The notes beneath the pieces were generated by a model. It worked only from the letters and a program-made list of their open reading frames with translations, had not been told where the DNA came from and did no database searches. A program made the translations under genes and the position numbers. DNA of 64,000 nucleotides, taken from the NCBI RefSeq assembly GCF_041361345.1, contig NZ_JBGKAD010000001.1, forward strand, positions 2,940,411-3,004,410. Reading direction: 5' to 3'. Below, piece after piece: positions 15,903 to 24,328 of the stretch (its first letter is position 1; each line of letters begins with the position of its first letter). Source of the stretch: Halobaculum sp. MBLA0147 (GTDB lineage Archaea; Halobacteriota; Halobacteria; Halobacteriales; Haloferacaceae).

Positions 15903-16874
15903 TCACCGCCGGAGGGCAGACAGCGCCTCCGCCGCCTCGCGTGCCGCCGCGAGGTGGTCGCGAGCGGCGCGCGGGTCCGACGCGGCGGCCCCGCGTCTGG
16001 CGTGTTCCGCGACCGCCGCGGTCAGCGACTCGCGTGCGGCCGCCAGGTCACCCGGTGTCGGCTCCGCCGTGCCCGGCGCGCCCGACGCGTCGTCTGCGAC
16101 CGGCCGTTCGTCGCGCGTGTCCGGCTGTCGTGTCCGGTCGCGTCGCGTCGCAGGGTCGGTGGTCTGTTCGCGTCGCGTCGCAGGGTCGGTGGTCTGTTCG
16201 CGTCGCGTCGCGGGTTCCGTGGTTCGCTCGCGCCGTGTCGCGGGTTCCGTGGTCCGGTCGCGCCGCGGTGTCGGCTCGGTGGTTCGCTCCCGCCGTGTCG
16301 CGGGCTGGGTGGCCCGTTCGTCCCGCGTGGCGGGCCGTCGGGTGTCGTCCCGACGTGTGGCGGGGGGCTGTGCGTCGCCAGTCTCGGCGTCGGTGGTCGC
16401 GGCGCCCGTCTCTCGACTCGACGGCGTCGCCTCTCGACGCACGTCGTTCGGTGTCGTCTGGTTCTCGGTCGCCGTCTGGCGGTCCTCCCCCGCGGATCGT
16501 TCGTCGGCCGCCGGCGCCCGCTCGTCGCCGGAGGCGACCCGTCCGTCGTCCGCAGTCTGCCCACGCTCCCCGTTCGCGGTCGTCTCGTCGGCACCCGTCG
16601 CCTGCTCGGCGGCAGCGGCGGCGCCGTCACCCTCGGCGGAACAGCTCGGACAGAACACCTGGCCGTTCTGGCGGAACAGTGGGTCGCCACAGGTGTCACA
16701 GTGCTTGTTCGTCATCGTCGCGCCCTTCAGCAGGAGTTCGCTCATCCGCTGTGTCGACTCCCGCTTCTGGGCGTCGTCGCCGTACTTCTCCTCGAGTTTG
16801 CGGCGCTCCGCCTCGCGGTCGAAGCCGTCGTCGGCACTGTCGTCGGCTCGGTCACCGTCGTCGCTGTCGCTCAT
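15903..16874 (-). CDS. SSSCA1-type zinc-ribbon protein with decapeptide repeat array
   Basis: A 323-residue protein. Residues 20-80 match the Sjogren's syndrome/scleroderma autoantigen 1 family (PF06677): a helix REAERRKLEEKYGDDAQKRE, then MSELLLKGATMTNKHCDTCG and FCPSC, giving zinc ligands Cys59, Cys62, Cys75, Cys78. A disordered acidic region follows. Residues 171-257 are about nine tandem copies of a ten-residue unit, consensus PATRRERTTE, which is unusually basic for this proteome. A helical C-terminus (DLAAARESLTAAVAEHARRG to the end) closes the protein. The family function is unknown; the repeat array is not part of the family domain. Confidence 0.78.
   Translation of the reverse strand: MSDSDDGDRADDSADDGFDREAERRKLEEKYGDDAQKRESTQRMSELLLKGATMTNKHCDTCGDPLFRQNGQVFCPSCSAEGDGAAAAAEQATGADETTANGERGQTADDGRVASGDERAPAADERSAGEDRQTATENQTTPNDVRREATPSSRETGAATTDAETGDAQPPATRRDDTRRPATRDERATQPATRRERTTEPTPRRDRTTEPATRRERTTEPATRREQTTDPATRREQTTDPATRRDRTRQPDTRDERPVADDASGAPGTAEPTPGDLAAARESLTAAVAEHARRGAAASDPRAARDHLAAAREAAEALSALRR
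16104..16364 (-). repeat. 30-bp tandem repeat coding for ten-residue units
   Basis: About nine 30-base units encode PATRRERTTE-like decapeptides. Units 6 and 7 have identical peptide sequence (PATRREQTTD), suggesting recent duplication. All units keep frame. Confidence 0.92.
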
Positions 16875-17013
16875 ACTCGCGTGAAGACGGGCGAGAGCGA
16901 AAAGTCGACTGGATACCGACTGGTCTCGCGCCCGGACGACTGGTGCTCGTCCGCTCGATGGACCCCGACGGACGGACAGAGTGACCGACAGTCGCTCGGT
17001 CGACTCGGCCGAC

Positions 17014-18279
17014 TCACCCGCTCGGTGGGAGCCGGATCGACACCCGTGTCCCCCCGAGGTCGCTGTCGCCGACGGCGACCGCGCCGTCGGAACTCCGGAC
17101 GATCCACCGGGTGAGCCACAACCCGAGGCCGTCGCTGTGTGTCAGCGGCGTCTCGGTGTCGGCTGTGAGCACGCGCCGTTCCGTCGCCGGCAACCCCGGA
17201 CCGTCGTCGGCGACGTGGACCACCACCCACTCGCGCCCGTCGGCGGTCTCCCGCGTCACGTCGACGGCGACTCGCGGTTCCGCGGTGTCGTTGTGTTCCA
17301 GCGCGTTGTCGAGGACGTTGTCCAGCGCGTACGGCAACAGGTCGTGTGCCTCGACGGGAACCGTCTCCGGCGTGTCGACGGACACTTCGGCGGCCGGACA
17401 GCCGTCCCGGTGTCGCCCGACGCGGTCGCGCACCACCGCGGCGAGGTCGAACGTCGTCGACTCCGCCGGCTCCCCCTCCAACTGTTCGACGGTACGGGCG
17501 GTGTCGCTCAAGGCGACGATGTTCGACAGCCGTTCTTCGATCACCGCCACGTGCTCGTCGTCGACGGCCGGGTCGTCCGCCAGCATCGCCAACCGCCCCC
17601 GAGCGACGTTCACGTCCGTCCGGATGTTGTGTCGGAGGACGCGGTTGAGCACGGCGAGTCGCTGTTCGCGCTGCCGGCGCTCGGTCACGTCGCTGACGGC
17701 GAACACCGCCCCGTCCAGCGACCCCTCGTCCGTCTCGACGGGCGCTCCCCAGACGCGCACGTCGCGGACGGCGCCGTTCTCGTGGACGTGTCGGGTCTCG
17801 ACGCCGTGGAGGCGCTCGCCGGCCGCCAGCCGCGAGAGGAACTCGTCGGGGCTCGCGTCGCCGTCCGACCCGCCGTCCGCGACCCGCTCGTCCGACACGG
17901 CCAGCGCCTGCGGGTAGCGCTCCCCGCGCATCTCCGTGTCCGACCACCCGAACAGGCGCCGTGCGCCGTCGTTCCACACGCGAATCCGACCGTCGCCGTC
18001 GACGACGACGATGGCGACCGGGACCGTCTCCACAACCGTCGCGAACCGCGTGACCAGTCGTTCGACCGCCTCCGTCAACACCGACACCTGTCCGGCCGTG
18101 TCGATCTCCTCGCGCAACACGGCGACCAACTCCGAGAGGAGGTCGTCGGTCAACGCCTCGCGGTCGGCCGTCGCCCGCGCGTCGTAGGCGTCCAACAGCG
18201 CGCGTTGGGCCTCCGTGTACCCCTCCTCGGAGAGCACCCGGAACAGGTTCCCCACGAGTTGCCCGGTGTGATCCGACAT
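17014..18279 (-). CDS. PAS-domain sensor histidine kinase
   Basis: A 421-residue soluble kinase. Residues 1-70 form a helical region without recognised domain. A PAS domain spans about 75-205 (VPVAIVVVDGDGRIRVWNDG, then FAVSDVTERR). The dimerisation helix carries His217 in LNRVLRHNIRTDVNV, the haloarchaeal H-box. The ATPase part has an N-box NVLDNALEHN (321-330), DDGPGLP and GLGLWLTRWIV, LGGTRVSIRLP. No membrane segment is seen, so it senses an internal signal. No response regulator is adjacent. A perfect 16-base palindrome overlaps its start codon, downstream of its TATA element (near 18305-18311), so expression is probably repressor-controlled. Confidence 0.88.
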   Translation of the reverse strand: MSDHTGQLVGNLFRVLSEEGYTEAQRALLDAYDARATADREALTDDLLSELVAVLREEIDTAGQVSVLTEAVERLVTRFATVVETVPVAIVVVDGDGRIRVWNDGARRLFGWSDTEMRGERYPQALAVSDERVADGGSDGDASPDEFLSRLAAGERLHGVETRHVHENGAVRDVRVWGAPVETDEGSLDGAVFAVSDVTERRQREQRLAVLNRVLRHNIRTDVNVARGRLAMLADDPAVDDEHVAVIEERLSNIVALSDTARTVEQLEGEPAESTTFDLAAVVRDRVGRHRDGCPAAEVSVDTPETVPVEAHDLLPYALDNVLDNALEHNDTAEPRVAVDVTRETADGREWVVVHVADDGPGLPATERRVLTADTETPLTHSDGLGLWLTRWIVRSSDGAVAVGDSDLGGTRVSIRLPPSG

Positions 18280-18294
18280 TTAGGTCTGCCTAAA
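18279..18294. promoter_or_regulatory. DtxR-like operator palindrome at histidine kinase start
   Basis: TTTAGG-TCTG-CCTAAA is a perfect 6+6 inverted repeat with a four-base centre. It overlaps the ATG of the kinase and covers the expected transcription start, downstream of the minus-strand TATA CGTTAAC (18305-18311). The core TTAGGTCTGCCTAA closely resembles the bacterial DtxR/IdeR core TTAGGTTAGCCTAA, pointing to a metal-dependent DtxR/SirR-type repressor. The regulator identity is inference. Confidence 0.6.
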
Positions 18295-18373
18295 CGATGC
18301 CCCGGTTAACGATTGTCGTCTCGGGGACGCGGGCGCCGTCAACCCTTCATACCGTCGGGGCCGAACGGGTGGT

Positions 18374-20542
18374 GTGGCGACGACAGACGACCACCTGCGG
18401 TTCTTCCCGTACGAGGAGCCGTACCCGAACCAGCGGGAGGCGATGGACCGGGTCGGCAACGCCCTCGCCCGCGGACAGGACGTGCTGTTCGAGGGGGCAC
18501 CCGGCACCGGGAAGACGCTCTCGGCGCTGGTGCCCGCGCTCCAGCACGCCCGCGAGGAGGACCGCACGGTCGTCATCACGACGAACGTCCACCAGCAGAT
18601 GCGGCAGTTCGTGGAGGACGCCCGCGCGATCAACGCCGTCGAGCCGATCAACGCCGTCGTGTTCCGCGGGAAGTCCTCGATGTGTCACATCGACGTGGAC
18701 TACCAGGAGTGTCAGACGCTCCGCGACACCACCCGCTCGCTCGTCGAGGACCGCGAGGAACGCGAACAGCTCGAGGACCGCGCCGAGGAGCTCCAAGACC
18801 GCCTGCGCGAGGGGGACGACGAGGCCGCGGAGGCGTACGAGGCGATCACGGAGGAACTCGACCAACTGGAGGACACCATCGACGAGGAGGCGGCGAACGT
18901 CTGTGACTACTACCGGCAGAACCTCACGGCGAACACCGACGAGTTCTTCGCGTGGCTGTTCGACGACGTGCGCACCCCCGACGAGATCTACCAGTACGCC
19001 GGCGAACGGGGCTTCTGCGGCTACGAACTGCTCAAGGAGGGGATGGAGGACGTGGAGCTGGTGGTGTGTAACTACCACCACCTGCTGGACCCGACGATCC
19101 GCGAGCAGTTCTTCCGGTGGCTCGACCGCGACCCGGAACAGGTGATCACCGTCTTCGACGAGGCGCACAACGTCGAGGACGCCGCCCGCGACCACGCGAC
19201 GCGGACGCTGACGGAGAACACTCTCCAGTCGGCACTGGACGAACTCGAAGAGACGGACGACTCGCGTGCCGAGCCCGCCCGCAACGTGTTGGCGGCGTTC
19301 ACCGAGGCGCTGCGAGAGACGTACGACGACGCCCTGGGGTTCGGGGAACGCGAGCGCGTCGAGGAGGACTGGCACGACCTCTCGGTCGCCAACGAGAGTC
19401 GTCGCGACGATCTCACGCTGGCGTTCCTCGACCGCTACGAGGGCCGGGGGATCAGAGCCGAGTGTGACCTCGCGCTGCAACTCGGGAAGCGACTCGACGA
19501 ACAGTACGAGGAGGCGTACCGCGACGGGGAGGCGGCGACGCGGCGCGAGTGTCACCTGCTCCAGGCGGCGGGGTTCGTCGCCTCGTGGATGGACGACAGC
19601 GGCGAACTCGGCCAACACCCGGTGGTGGCGGTGCGGCGCGACGCCGGCACCGGCGACGTGTACGGTCGCGCGGAGCTGTACACCTGTATCCCGCGACAGG
19701 TCACGGAGGAGCTGTTCTCCGAGGTGTACGCCTCCGTGTTGATGTCCGCGACGCTGCGGCCGTTCGACGTGACCGAGGACGTACTCGGCCTCGACACCCC
19801 GGCGACCCTGGCGTACGAACTCGCGTACCCGCCGGAACACCGCCGGACGTACGCCGTCCAGACGCCGGCACTGTTCGCCTCCGAGCGGGACGACCCCGCC
19901 ACACAGGAGACGGTCGCGTCGACGCTGGCCGACGCCGTGCGGATGACGCCCGGCAACTCGCTGTTGTTCTTCCCGTCGTACGCGGAGGCCGAGCGGTACC
20001 ACGAACTGCTGTCGGGGGGGCCGGTCGGGAGTCGCCTCATGCTCGACGAGCCGGGGACGCGGACGGAGGACCTGCGCAGTCGGTTCGTCTCTCACGAGGA
20101 CGCGACGCTGTTCACCTCGCTGTGGGGGACACTCGCCGAGGGCGTGAGCTTCGACGGGGACGCGGCCCGGACCGTCGCGGTCGTCGGGGTGCCGTACCCA
20201 CACCTCTCCGAGCGGATGGAGGCGGTCCAAGACGCCTACGACCGGGCGTTCGCGGAGCGGTCGCGCGACGCCGGCTGGGAGTACGCCGTCGAGATCCCGA
20301 CGATCCGCAAGACGCGGCAGGCGCTGGGGCGCGTCATCCGCTCGCCAGAGGACTACGGGGTACGACTGCTGCTCGACAAGCGGTACACGACCGCGGACAT
20401 GGGAGAGTACTCCGTCCGCGACACGTTCCCGCCGGAGGAGGCGTCCGAGATCGTGGACGTGGCCCCGGAGAAACTGCGGTTCGGGATGTTGAACTTCTAC
20501 GGCGACCACGACGCCTACGACGGCTCGCCGCCCGACCCGTGA
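18374..20542 (+). CDS. XPD/Rad3-type DNA helicase (ERCC2 family, DinG-related)
   Basis: A 722-residue superfamily 2 helicase. Walker A is GAPGTGKT (41-48). Four cysteines suited to a 4Fe-4S cluster lie at Cys104, Cys113, Cys177 and Cys215; the latter follows a charged helical insert, as in XPD where the cluster sits between motifs Ia and II. The DEAH box is FDEAHN (261-266). Later motifs include VLMSATL, NSLLFFPSYAEAE, WGTLAEGVSFDGD and QALGRVIRSPEDYG. Such helicases unwind 5' to 3' in DNA repair. It starts at GTG 18374 and is divergent from the histidine kinase. DinG-like paralogues are the main alternative. Confidence 0.88.
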   Translation: MATTDDHLRFFPYEEPYPNQREAMDRVGNALARGQDVLFEGAPGTGKTLSALVPALQHAREEDRTVVITTNVHQQMRQFVEDARAINAVEPINAVVFRGKSSMCHIDVDYQECQTLRDTTRSLVEDREEREQLEDRAEELQDRLREGDDEAAEAYEAITEELDQLEDTIDEEAANVCDYYRQNLTANTDEFFAWLFDDVRTPDEIYQYAGERGFCGYELLKEGMEDVELVVCNYHHLLDPTIREQFFRWLDRDPEQVITVFDEAHNVEDAARDHATRTLTENTLQSALDELEETDDSRAEPARNVLAAFTEALRETYDDALGFGERERVEEDWHDLSVANESRRDDLTLAFLDRYEGRGIRAECDLALQLGKRLDEQYEEAYRDGEAATRRECHLLQAAGFVASWMDDSGELGQHPVVAVRRDAGTGDVYGRAELYTCIPRQVTEELFSEVYASVLMSATLRPFDVTEDVLGLDTPATLAYELAYPPEHRRTYAVQTPALFASERDDPATQETVASTLADAVRMTPGNSLLFFPSYAEAERYHELLSGGPVGSRLMLDEPGTRTEDLRSRFVSHEDATLFTSLWGTLAEGVSFDGDAARTVAVVGVPYPHLSERMEAVQDAYDRAFAERSRDAGWEYAVEIPTIRKTRQALGRVIRSPEDYGVRLLLDKRYTTADMGEYSVRDTFPPEEASEIVDVAPEKLRFGMLNFYGDHDAYDGSPPDP

Positions 20543-20625
20543 GGCCGAAGTCGGGTGACCGCCCGACCGCGGTGGCTGGACTACGGAACCCCCGGTCGGA
20601 CCGCCGACTCCGCGCCCACCGCGAG

Positions 20626-21402
20626 TCAGACGGTGTTCGTGAACCCGCCGTCGACCAACAGCGAGGCGCCGGTGACGTACCGGGCCATGTCGCTGGCGAG
20701 GAAGACGACCGCGTCGGCCACGTCCTCCGGACGGCCCACCCGGTCGAGCGGCGTGTCGGCGACGAACTCCTCTTCGACCGGTGACCCGATCATCCCCGAG
20801 TCCTCGATGGACATCGCAGTCTCCGTCAGCCCCGGGTGGACGGCGTTGACACGCACGTCCGGTCCCAGATCCGCCGCCATCCCGTAGGTGAGCAGCCTGA
20901 CGCCACCCTTCGCGGCCGAGTAGGGGGTCACGCCGCCGTACCCCTCCATCCCGGCCGCACTGGTGACGTTGACGATCGCACCCGAAGTGTCGTCGGCCGC
21001 CATCTTGCTCGCCGCCACCTTCGAGGCGTAGAACGTCCCGTCGAGCACGACGCTGCGGACTGCGCGGTACGCCTCGGGATCCGCCTCGTGGAACGGCCCC
21101 ATCGGCCCCGCCACACCGGCGTTGTTCACCAGCGTGTCGACGCCGCCGAACTCGTCGGCCGCCTCCACGGCGCGTCGCACGTCGTCGAGGTCGGTCACGT
21201 CACAGTCGACGTGTGTCGCACGCCGATCCGTCTCCGCCGCGATCAGTTCGTGTGTGGGTCGGCCGTCGAGCCGCGGCTCCGTCCGCACGTCCGCGACGAC
21301 CACGTCGGCTCCCTCCTCGGCGAACCGCCGCGCCACGGCACGACCGATTCCACTCGCCGCCCCCGTCACCACTGCCGTCCGATCCGCGAGTAACGTCGAC
21401 AC
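20626..21402 (-). CDS. Short-chain dehydrogenase/reductase
   Basis: A 258-residue classical SDR. It has the TGAASGIG cofactor motif, DVRTEP after beta-2 (Asp suggests NAD preference), NNAG, Ser in VTSAAGMEGYG, and the catalytic YSAAK. The C-terminal LVDGGFTNTV matches the family end. Substrate unknown. Its promoter has a TATA-like CACAATAC (minus strand, about 21424-21433) and, just upstream of it, a perfect GTTATC-N6-GATAAC inverted repeat. Convergent with the XPD gene. Confidence 0.86.
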   Translation of the reverse strand: MSTLLADRTAVVTGAASGIGRAVARRFAEEGADVVVADVRTEPRLDGRPTHELIAAETDRRATHVDCDVTDLDDVRRAVEAADEFGGVDTLVNNAGVAGPMGPFHEADPEAYRAVRSVVLDGTFYASKVAASKMAADDTSGAIVNVTSAAGMEGYGGVTPYSAAKGGVRLLTYGMAADLGPDVRVNAVHPGLTETAMSIEDSGMIGSPVEEEFVADTPLDRVGRPEDVADAVVFLASDMARYVTGASLLVDGGFTNTV

Positions 21403-21840
21403 GCGGTGGAGTACCCGAGGTCGTGTATTGTGCTTTTCGGGTAGTTATCTCTAACGATAACGTCGTTCGAGGTCGGTCCTACACTCCCGGTGCCGTTCTC
21501 ATCCGAGTACGCGAGAGCGGTCGGTCGGCGGTGTCGTGGTGTCGAGACGGTGGCTCGGTCGGAACGTCTCGTCAGACGGGGCTCGGCGGGGGTAACTGCT
21601 CGTCATCGCCACCGTACCGAGACTCCAGGGGCGGTGCAGTTAAACCCGCCGTCACCGCCGCGTCGTCGTGACTGTCGACCGGTCCATCTCGGTCACCGTC
21701 GAGTCGTCGCGGTCCGCTCTCTCGGTGGTCGTGTCGTCGCCACTACGGAGCCGTCGCTCGTGGGTGTCAGAAATGAAGCCGGTCCCGTCGTGAGACGGAG
21801 AACGTCGTTGTGTCCCGATACCGCGAGTCGTGTTCCAGAC
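21403..21840. other. Intergenic region between SDR and cold shock genes
   Basis: About 440 bases without a convincing gene. It holds the SDR promoter and operator (21424-21461). A possible second promoter (AGTTAAAC near 21638-21645) sits about 27 bases before a GTG at 21668 that opens a 41-codon frame ending at 21793. That frame is Ser/Arg/Val-rich and not acidic, so I do not annotate it as a gene. The right end is the 3' flank of the cold shock gene. Confidence 0.5.
21444..21461. promoter_or_regulatory. Inverted repeat upstream of SDR promoter
   Basis: GTTATC (21444-21449) and GATAAC (21456-21461) are perfect inverted half-sites separated by six bases, 42-59 bases before the SDR start and just upstream of its TATA box. 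This is the place where archaeal activators, or repressors of TFB binding, sit. Confidence 0.5.
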
Positions 21841-22035
21841 TTACAGACGGGTGAGGTCCTTCGCGCGCGGACCCTTCTCCGCCTGCTCGATCTCGAACTC
21901 GACTTCCTGGCCTTCCTCGAGGTCCGGACCGCCGACGTCCTCCATGTGGAAGAACACGTCCTCGTCCGAGTCCTCAGTCGAAATGAATCCGTAGCCGCCA
22001 GTGTCGTTGAAGAAGTCAACCTTTCCGGTCGCCAT
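21841..22035 (-). CDS. cspA: Cold shock domain protein
   Basis: A 64-residue single cold shock domain (OB fold) that binds single-stranded RNA or DNA. It begins [19 protein letters not shown] with RNP1 (GYGFI), then DVFFHMEDV (RNP2) and [19 protein letters not shown]. Length and motifs match haloarchaeal CspA. The ATG at 22035 has a strong TATA element 29 bases upstream (22061-22068). Monocistronic. Confidence 0.94.
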   Translation of the reverse strand: MATGKVDFFNDTGGYGFISTEDSDEDVFFHMEDVGGPDLEEGQEVEFEIEQAEKGPRAKDLTRL

Positions 22036-22060
22036 TGCAACTCCACCGACGCCGGACGGA

Positions 22061-22068
22061 CGTATAAG
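22061..22068 (-). promoter_or_regulatory. TATA box of the cold shock gene
   Basis: CTTATACG on the minus strand, centred about 29 bases before the ATG at 22035, gives a nearly leaderless mRNA. Confidence 0.7.
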
Positions 22069-22133
22069 CCTTCCGAAGAGCGGGCGTGGGTGGGGGAGAA
22101 GATACGCGGTTCTCACCCCGACGAGACCGAGTA

Positions 22134-22155
22134 TTTCGGCACTTCGGGGCCGAAA
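22134..22155. other. Short hairpin in csp upstream region
   Basis: TTTCGGC (22134-22140) and GCCGAAA (22149-22155) form a perfect seven-base stem with an eight-base loop. It lies between the divergent csp gene and the 95-residue membrane-protein gene. It could be part of a leader or a regulator site. Confidence 0.4.
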
Positions 22156-22294
22156 CGGTCCTCGTGTCGACCGGACGCCCGTCCGAGCCGCACCGACCGC
22201 GGAGTCGCCGCGAGCGGGCAGACGGGCGTCGACGGGGGAGGAGAACACACGAGTTTTTGTCGTCGCCGCGCCGACGTTGCGAGCGTGATCGCAG

Positions 22295-22582
22295 GTGAGT
22301 GACGGGACCGACGGAGACGACGGAGGCGGCGCGACGGACGGGCGACCCCGGAGTGCGACCGAGGTGACGGACTCCGGGACGGCCGCCGGCGGTCGACGAG
22401 ACACGGCGAGTGGCGACCCAGAGTACGACGTCCCGAGTCGGCCGTCGATCGGCGACCGACTCGTCGGCGGTGCGGCGGACAAGCCGGTGTTGGCGGTGTT
22501 CGTCGTGATCCTCCTCGTCCTCGCGGTCGGGTTCCTCGCGGCCAGCCTCTTCGTGGCTGCACAGTTCCTCGGCCTGTTGTGA
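22295..22582 (+). CDS. Single-pass membrane protein, unknown function
   Basis: A 95-residue protein starting with GTG. Residues 1-60 are acidic, Gly/Asp/Thr-rich and disordered. A conserved-looking [20 protein letters not shown] precedes one transmembrane helix (about 65-93, [20 protein letters not shown]) that ends the protein. A cytoplasmic N-terminus with C-terminal anchor is likely. No family recognised. Confidence 0.62.
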   Translation: MSDGTDGDDGGGATDGRPRSATEVTDSGTAAGGRRDTASGDPEYDVPSRPSIGDRLVGGAADKPVLAVFVVILLVLAVGFLAASLFVAAQFLGLL

Positions 22583-22711
22583 CCCTCGCGAGCGGCGCGA
22601 CGCTCGGTCGGCGGCGGGACCCGAGGTGGACGACTGACTCCTCGACGGACGACACGACCGGAGACGGGAGACACGACCTGGAACGGGAGGACACGACACG
22701 AGACCGCGGAC

Positions 22712-23128
22712 TCACTCCTCGACGGCCAACACGAACTCCAGCGACGCGCCGTCGGCCAGCGCCGTCGCGAGGTCGCGGTCGAGGTCGGCCGCGGCACCGT
22801 CGGCGTCGACCACCACCGTCCGGTCGTCGACGTACTCGCTCGTCCGACACACCAGACTCCGCTCGCTCTCGAAGGTCAACTCGGGGTCGCCACGACCGGT
22901 CGCCGTCCACGTCTCGCCGTCGACGCGAACCGTCGCGGTGATCGTCGCCGACGCGTCGCGACACGCCGCGACGAACGCGTCGTCGAACGACGCCGGCGCG
23001 CGGTCGGCCTCGACCGCGAGGATACAGTCACCTGCGGGCGTGAGCCAGTCGTCCGTCGTCACCTCGAAGGTACTCTCGTGGGCCGCCGAGACGTGTTCGT
23101 GTCCCGTGGCCGTCACGACTTCTCGCAC
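22712..23128 (-). CDS. DUF371 family protein
   Basis: A 138-residue protein matching archaeal DUF371 (PF04027): [19 protein letters not shown], then [18 protein letters not shown], then a beta-rich C-terminal half ending [15 protein letters not shown]. The GTG at 23128 was chosen since conservation begins with [13 protein letters not shown]; the longer frame adds 33 residues without support. The function is not known; the family is nearly restricted to archaea. It lies in the same orientation as, and about 120 bases upstream of the 3' end of, the DUF368 gene's side but transcribes independently. Confidence 0.8.
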   Translation of the reverse strand: MREVVTATGHEHVSAAHESTFEVTTDDWLTPAGDCILAVEADRAPASFDDAFVAACRDASATITATVRVDGETWTATGRGDPELTFESERSLVCRTSEYVDDRTVVVDADGAAADLDRDLATALADGASLEFVLAVEE

Positions 23129-23247
23129 ACACGCCTCTCGTGGACTCGGAGAGAAGTGTACTCCGATCTGGCGTGGATCGAGACTCGACACTCGCCACAC
23201 GGGACTTCGGGACTCGACCCTCACCACACGAGGTGGACTTCGCCGCG

Positions 23248-24324
23248 TCAGATGTCCACGTCACCCGCGAGCCGGTCCAACGCCAGCACGACGACGGCGC
23301 CGGCGGCGGCGGCGACGAGGAACGCGCCGACGACGGTCGGCGTCCACGACCGCCCGGCCTCCGCGAGTGCGGTCGTCGTCCCGGCGACCGGTGCACGCAA
23401 CGCACCCACGACCAGGCCGACGAGGAACGTCGTCGTCGTCCGCCGGTCGCGAGCCAACGCCGCCCGCACCACCCGCGCCACCGACAGGAGGCCGACGACC
23501 CCGCCCGCGACGAATACGGCGACGGTGACGACGAGCGGACCCAACTCGGGTGCCGACCCGCCGGTCGCGACCGTCGACAGCGCCGTCAGCAGCTCCTTCA
23601 GCGCCCCCGACATGCGCTCGTACTGCCCGATGATCACGAGGATCAACGACCCGGAGATCCCGGGCAACAGCATCGCGCTCACCGCGAGCGCCCCGGCGAG
23701 GAACGTCGCGGGCAGCGACCCGCTCAGTGCCGCCCGTGCACTCCCCGAGGCGACGCCGGCGATCGCGACGGCGGCGAGGAAGGCGACGAGACCGCGCGTC
23801 TCGTCGACTGCGACGGCGTCTCTGAGCACCCACACGGAGGCGGCGATCAACCCGAAGAACGCGCCGAACGTGATCGCCGGCGCCGTCGTCAACGCCGTGT
23901 TCACCGACGGAACGACGATCAACACGGCCGTCACGAGTCCCGCACCGAGCGTCAGGAGGAAGGGCACGTCCGCCTCGCGGAGTGTCTCGACGAGGGCGTC
24001 CGGTCCCCGTCCGAGATCGGCGAGTAGCCGACGTGCGAGTGACGGGTCGACCGCCGATACCGCCGCGACGAGCCGGTCGTAGATCCCCGTGATGAGTGCG
24101 ACGGTCCCACCGGAGACGCCGGGAACGCCGTCCGCAGTTCCCATCGCGAACCCACGGAGGTACGCTCCCGGCGTCGACACGTCGCCCTCGACGACCGCCT
24201 CTGTCGACGGTTCCGATCCGGTCCCACCGGGGTGAGTCGGCGTCGTGTCGTCGACGGCCGACGACTCGGCGTCGTCGACTCCCGCCGCTCCAGTCCCGCC
24301 GTCGGGCGACGTGTCACTCGTCAT
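23248..24324 (-). CDS. DUF368 polytopic membrane protein, PopT-type polyprenyl-phosphate translocase
   Basis: A 358-residue membrane protein with about eight or nine hydrophobic segments after a 50-residue acidic tail. The DUF368 signature is clear: GFAMGTADGVPGVSGGTVAL with ITGIYDRLV, and a second half-repeat LLPGISGSLILVIIGQYERM. Bacterial DUF368 proteins (PopT) recycle undecaprenyl phosphate across the membrane (established in bacteria). Here the ATG lies four bases after the aglB stop, so the two are co-transcribed. The inference is that it returns dolichyl phosphate released by AglB to the cytoplasmic face. No experimental support is known to me in archaea. Confidence 0.85.
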   Translation of the reverse strand: MTSDTSPDGGTGAAGVDDAESSAVDDTTPTHPGGTGSEPSTEAVVEGDVSTPGAYLRGFAMGTADGVPGVSGGTVALITGIYDRLVAAVSAVDPSLARRLLADLGRGPDALVETLREADVPFLLTLGAGLVTAVLIVVPSVNTALTTAPAITFGAFFGLIAASVWVLRDAVAVDETRGLVAFLAAVAIAGVASGSARAALSGSLPATFLAGALAVSAMLLPGISGSLILVIIGQYERMSGALKELLTALSTVATGGSAPELGPLVVTVAVFVAGGVVGLLSVARVVRAALARDRRTTTTFLVGLVVGALRAPVAGTTTALAEAGRSWTPTVVGAFLVAAAAGAVVVLALDRLAGDVDI

Positions 24325-24328
24325 CGTC

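Noticed and set aside
21668..21793. 41-codon frame with a promoter-like sequence
   Set aside because: Composition is Ser/Arg-rich and not haloarchaeal protein-like; kept only as a note in the intergenic entry.
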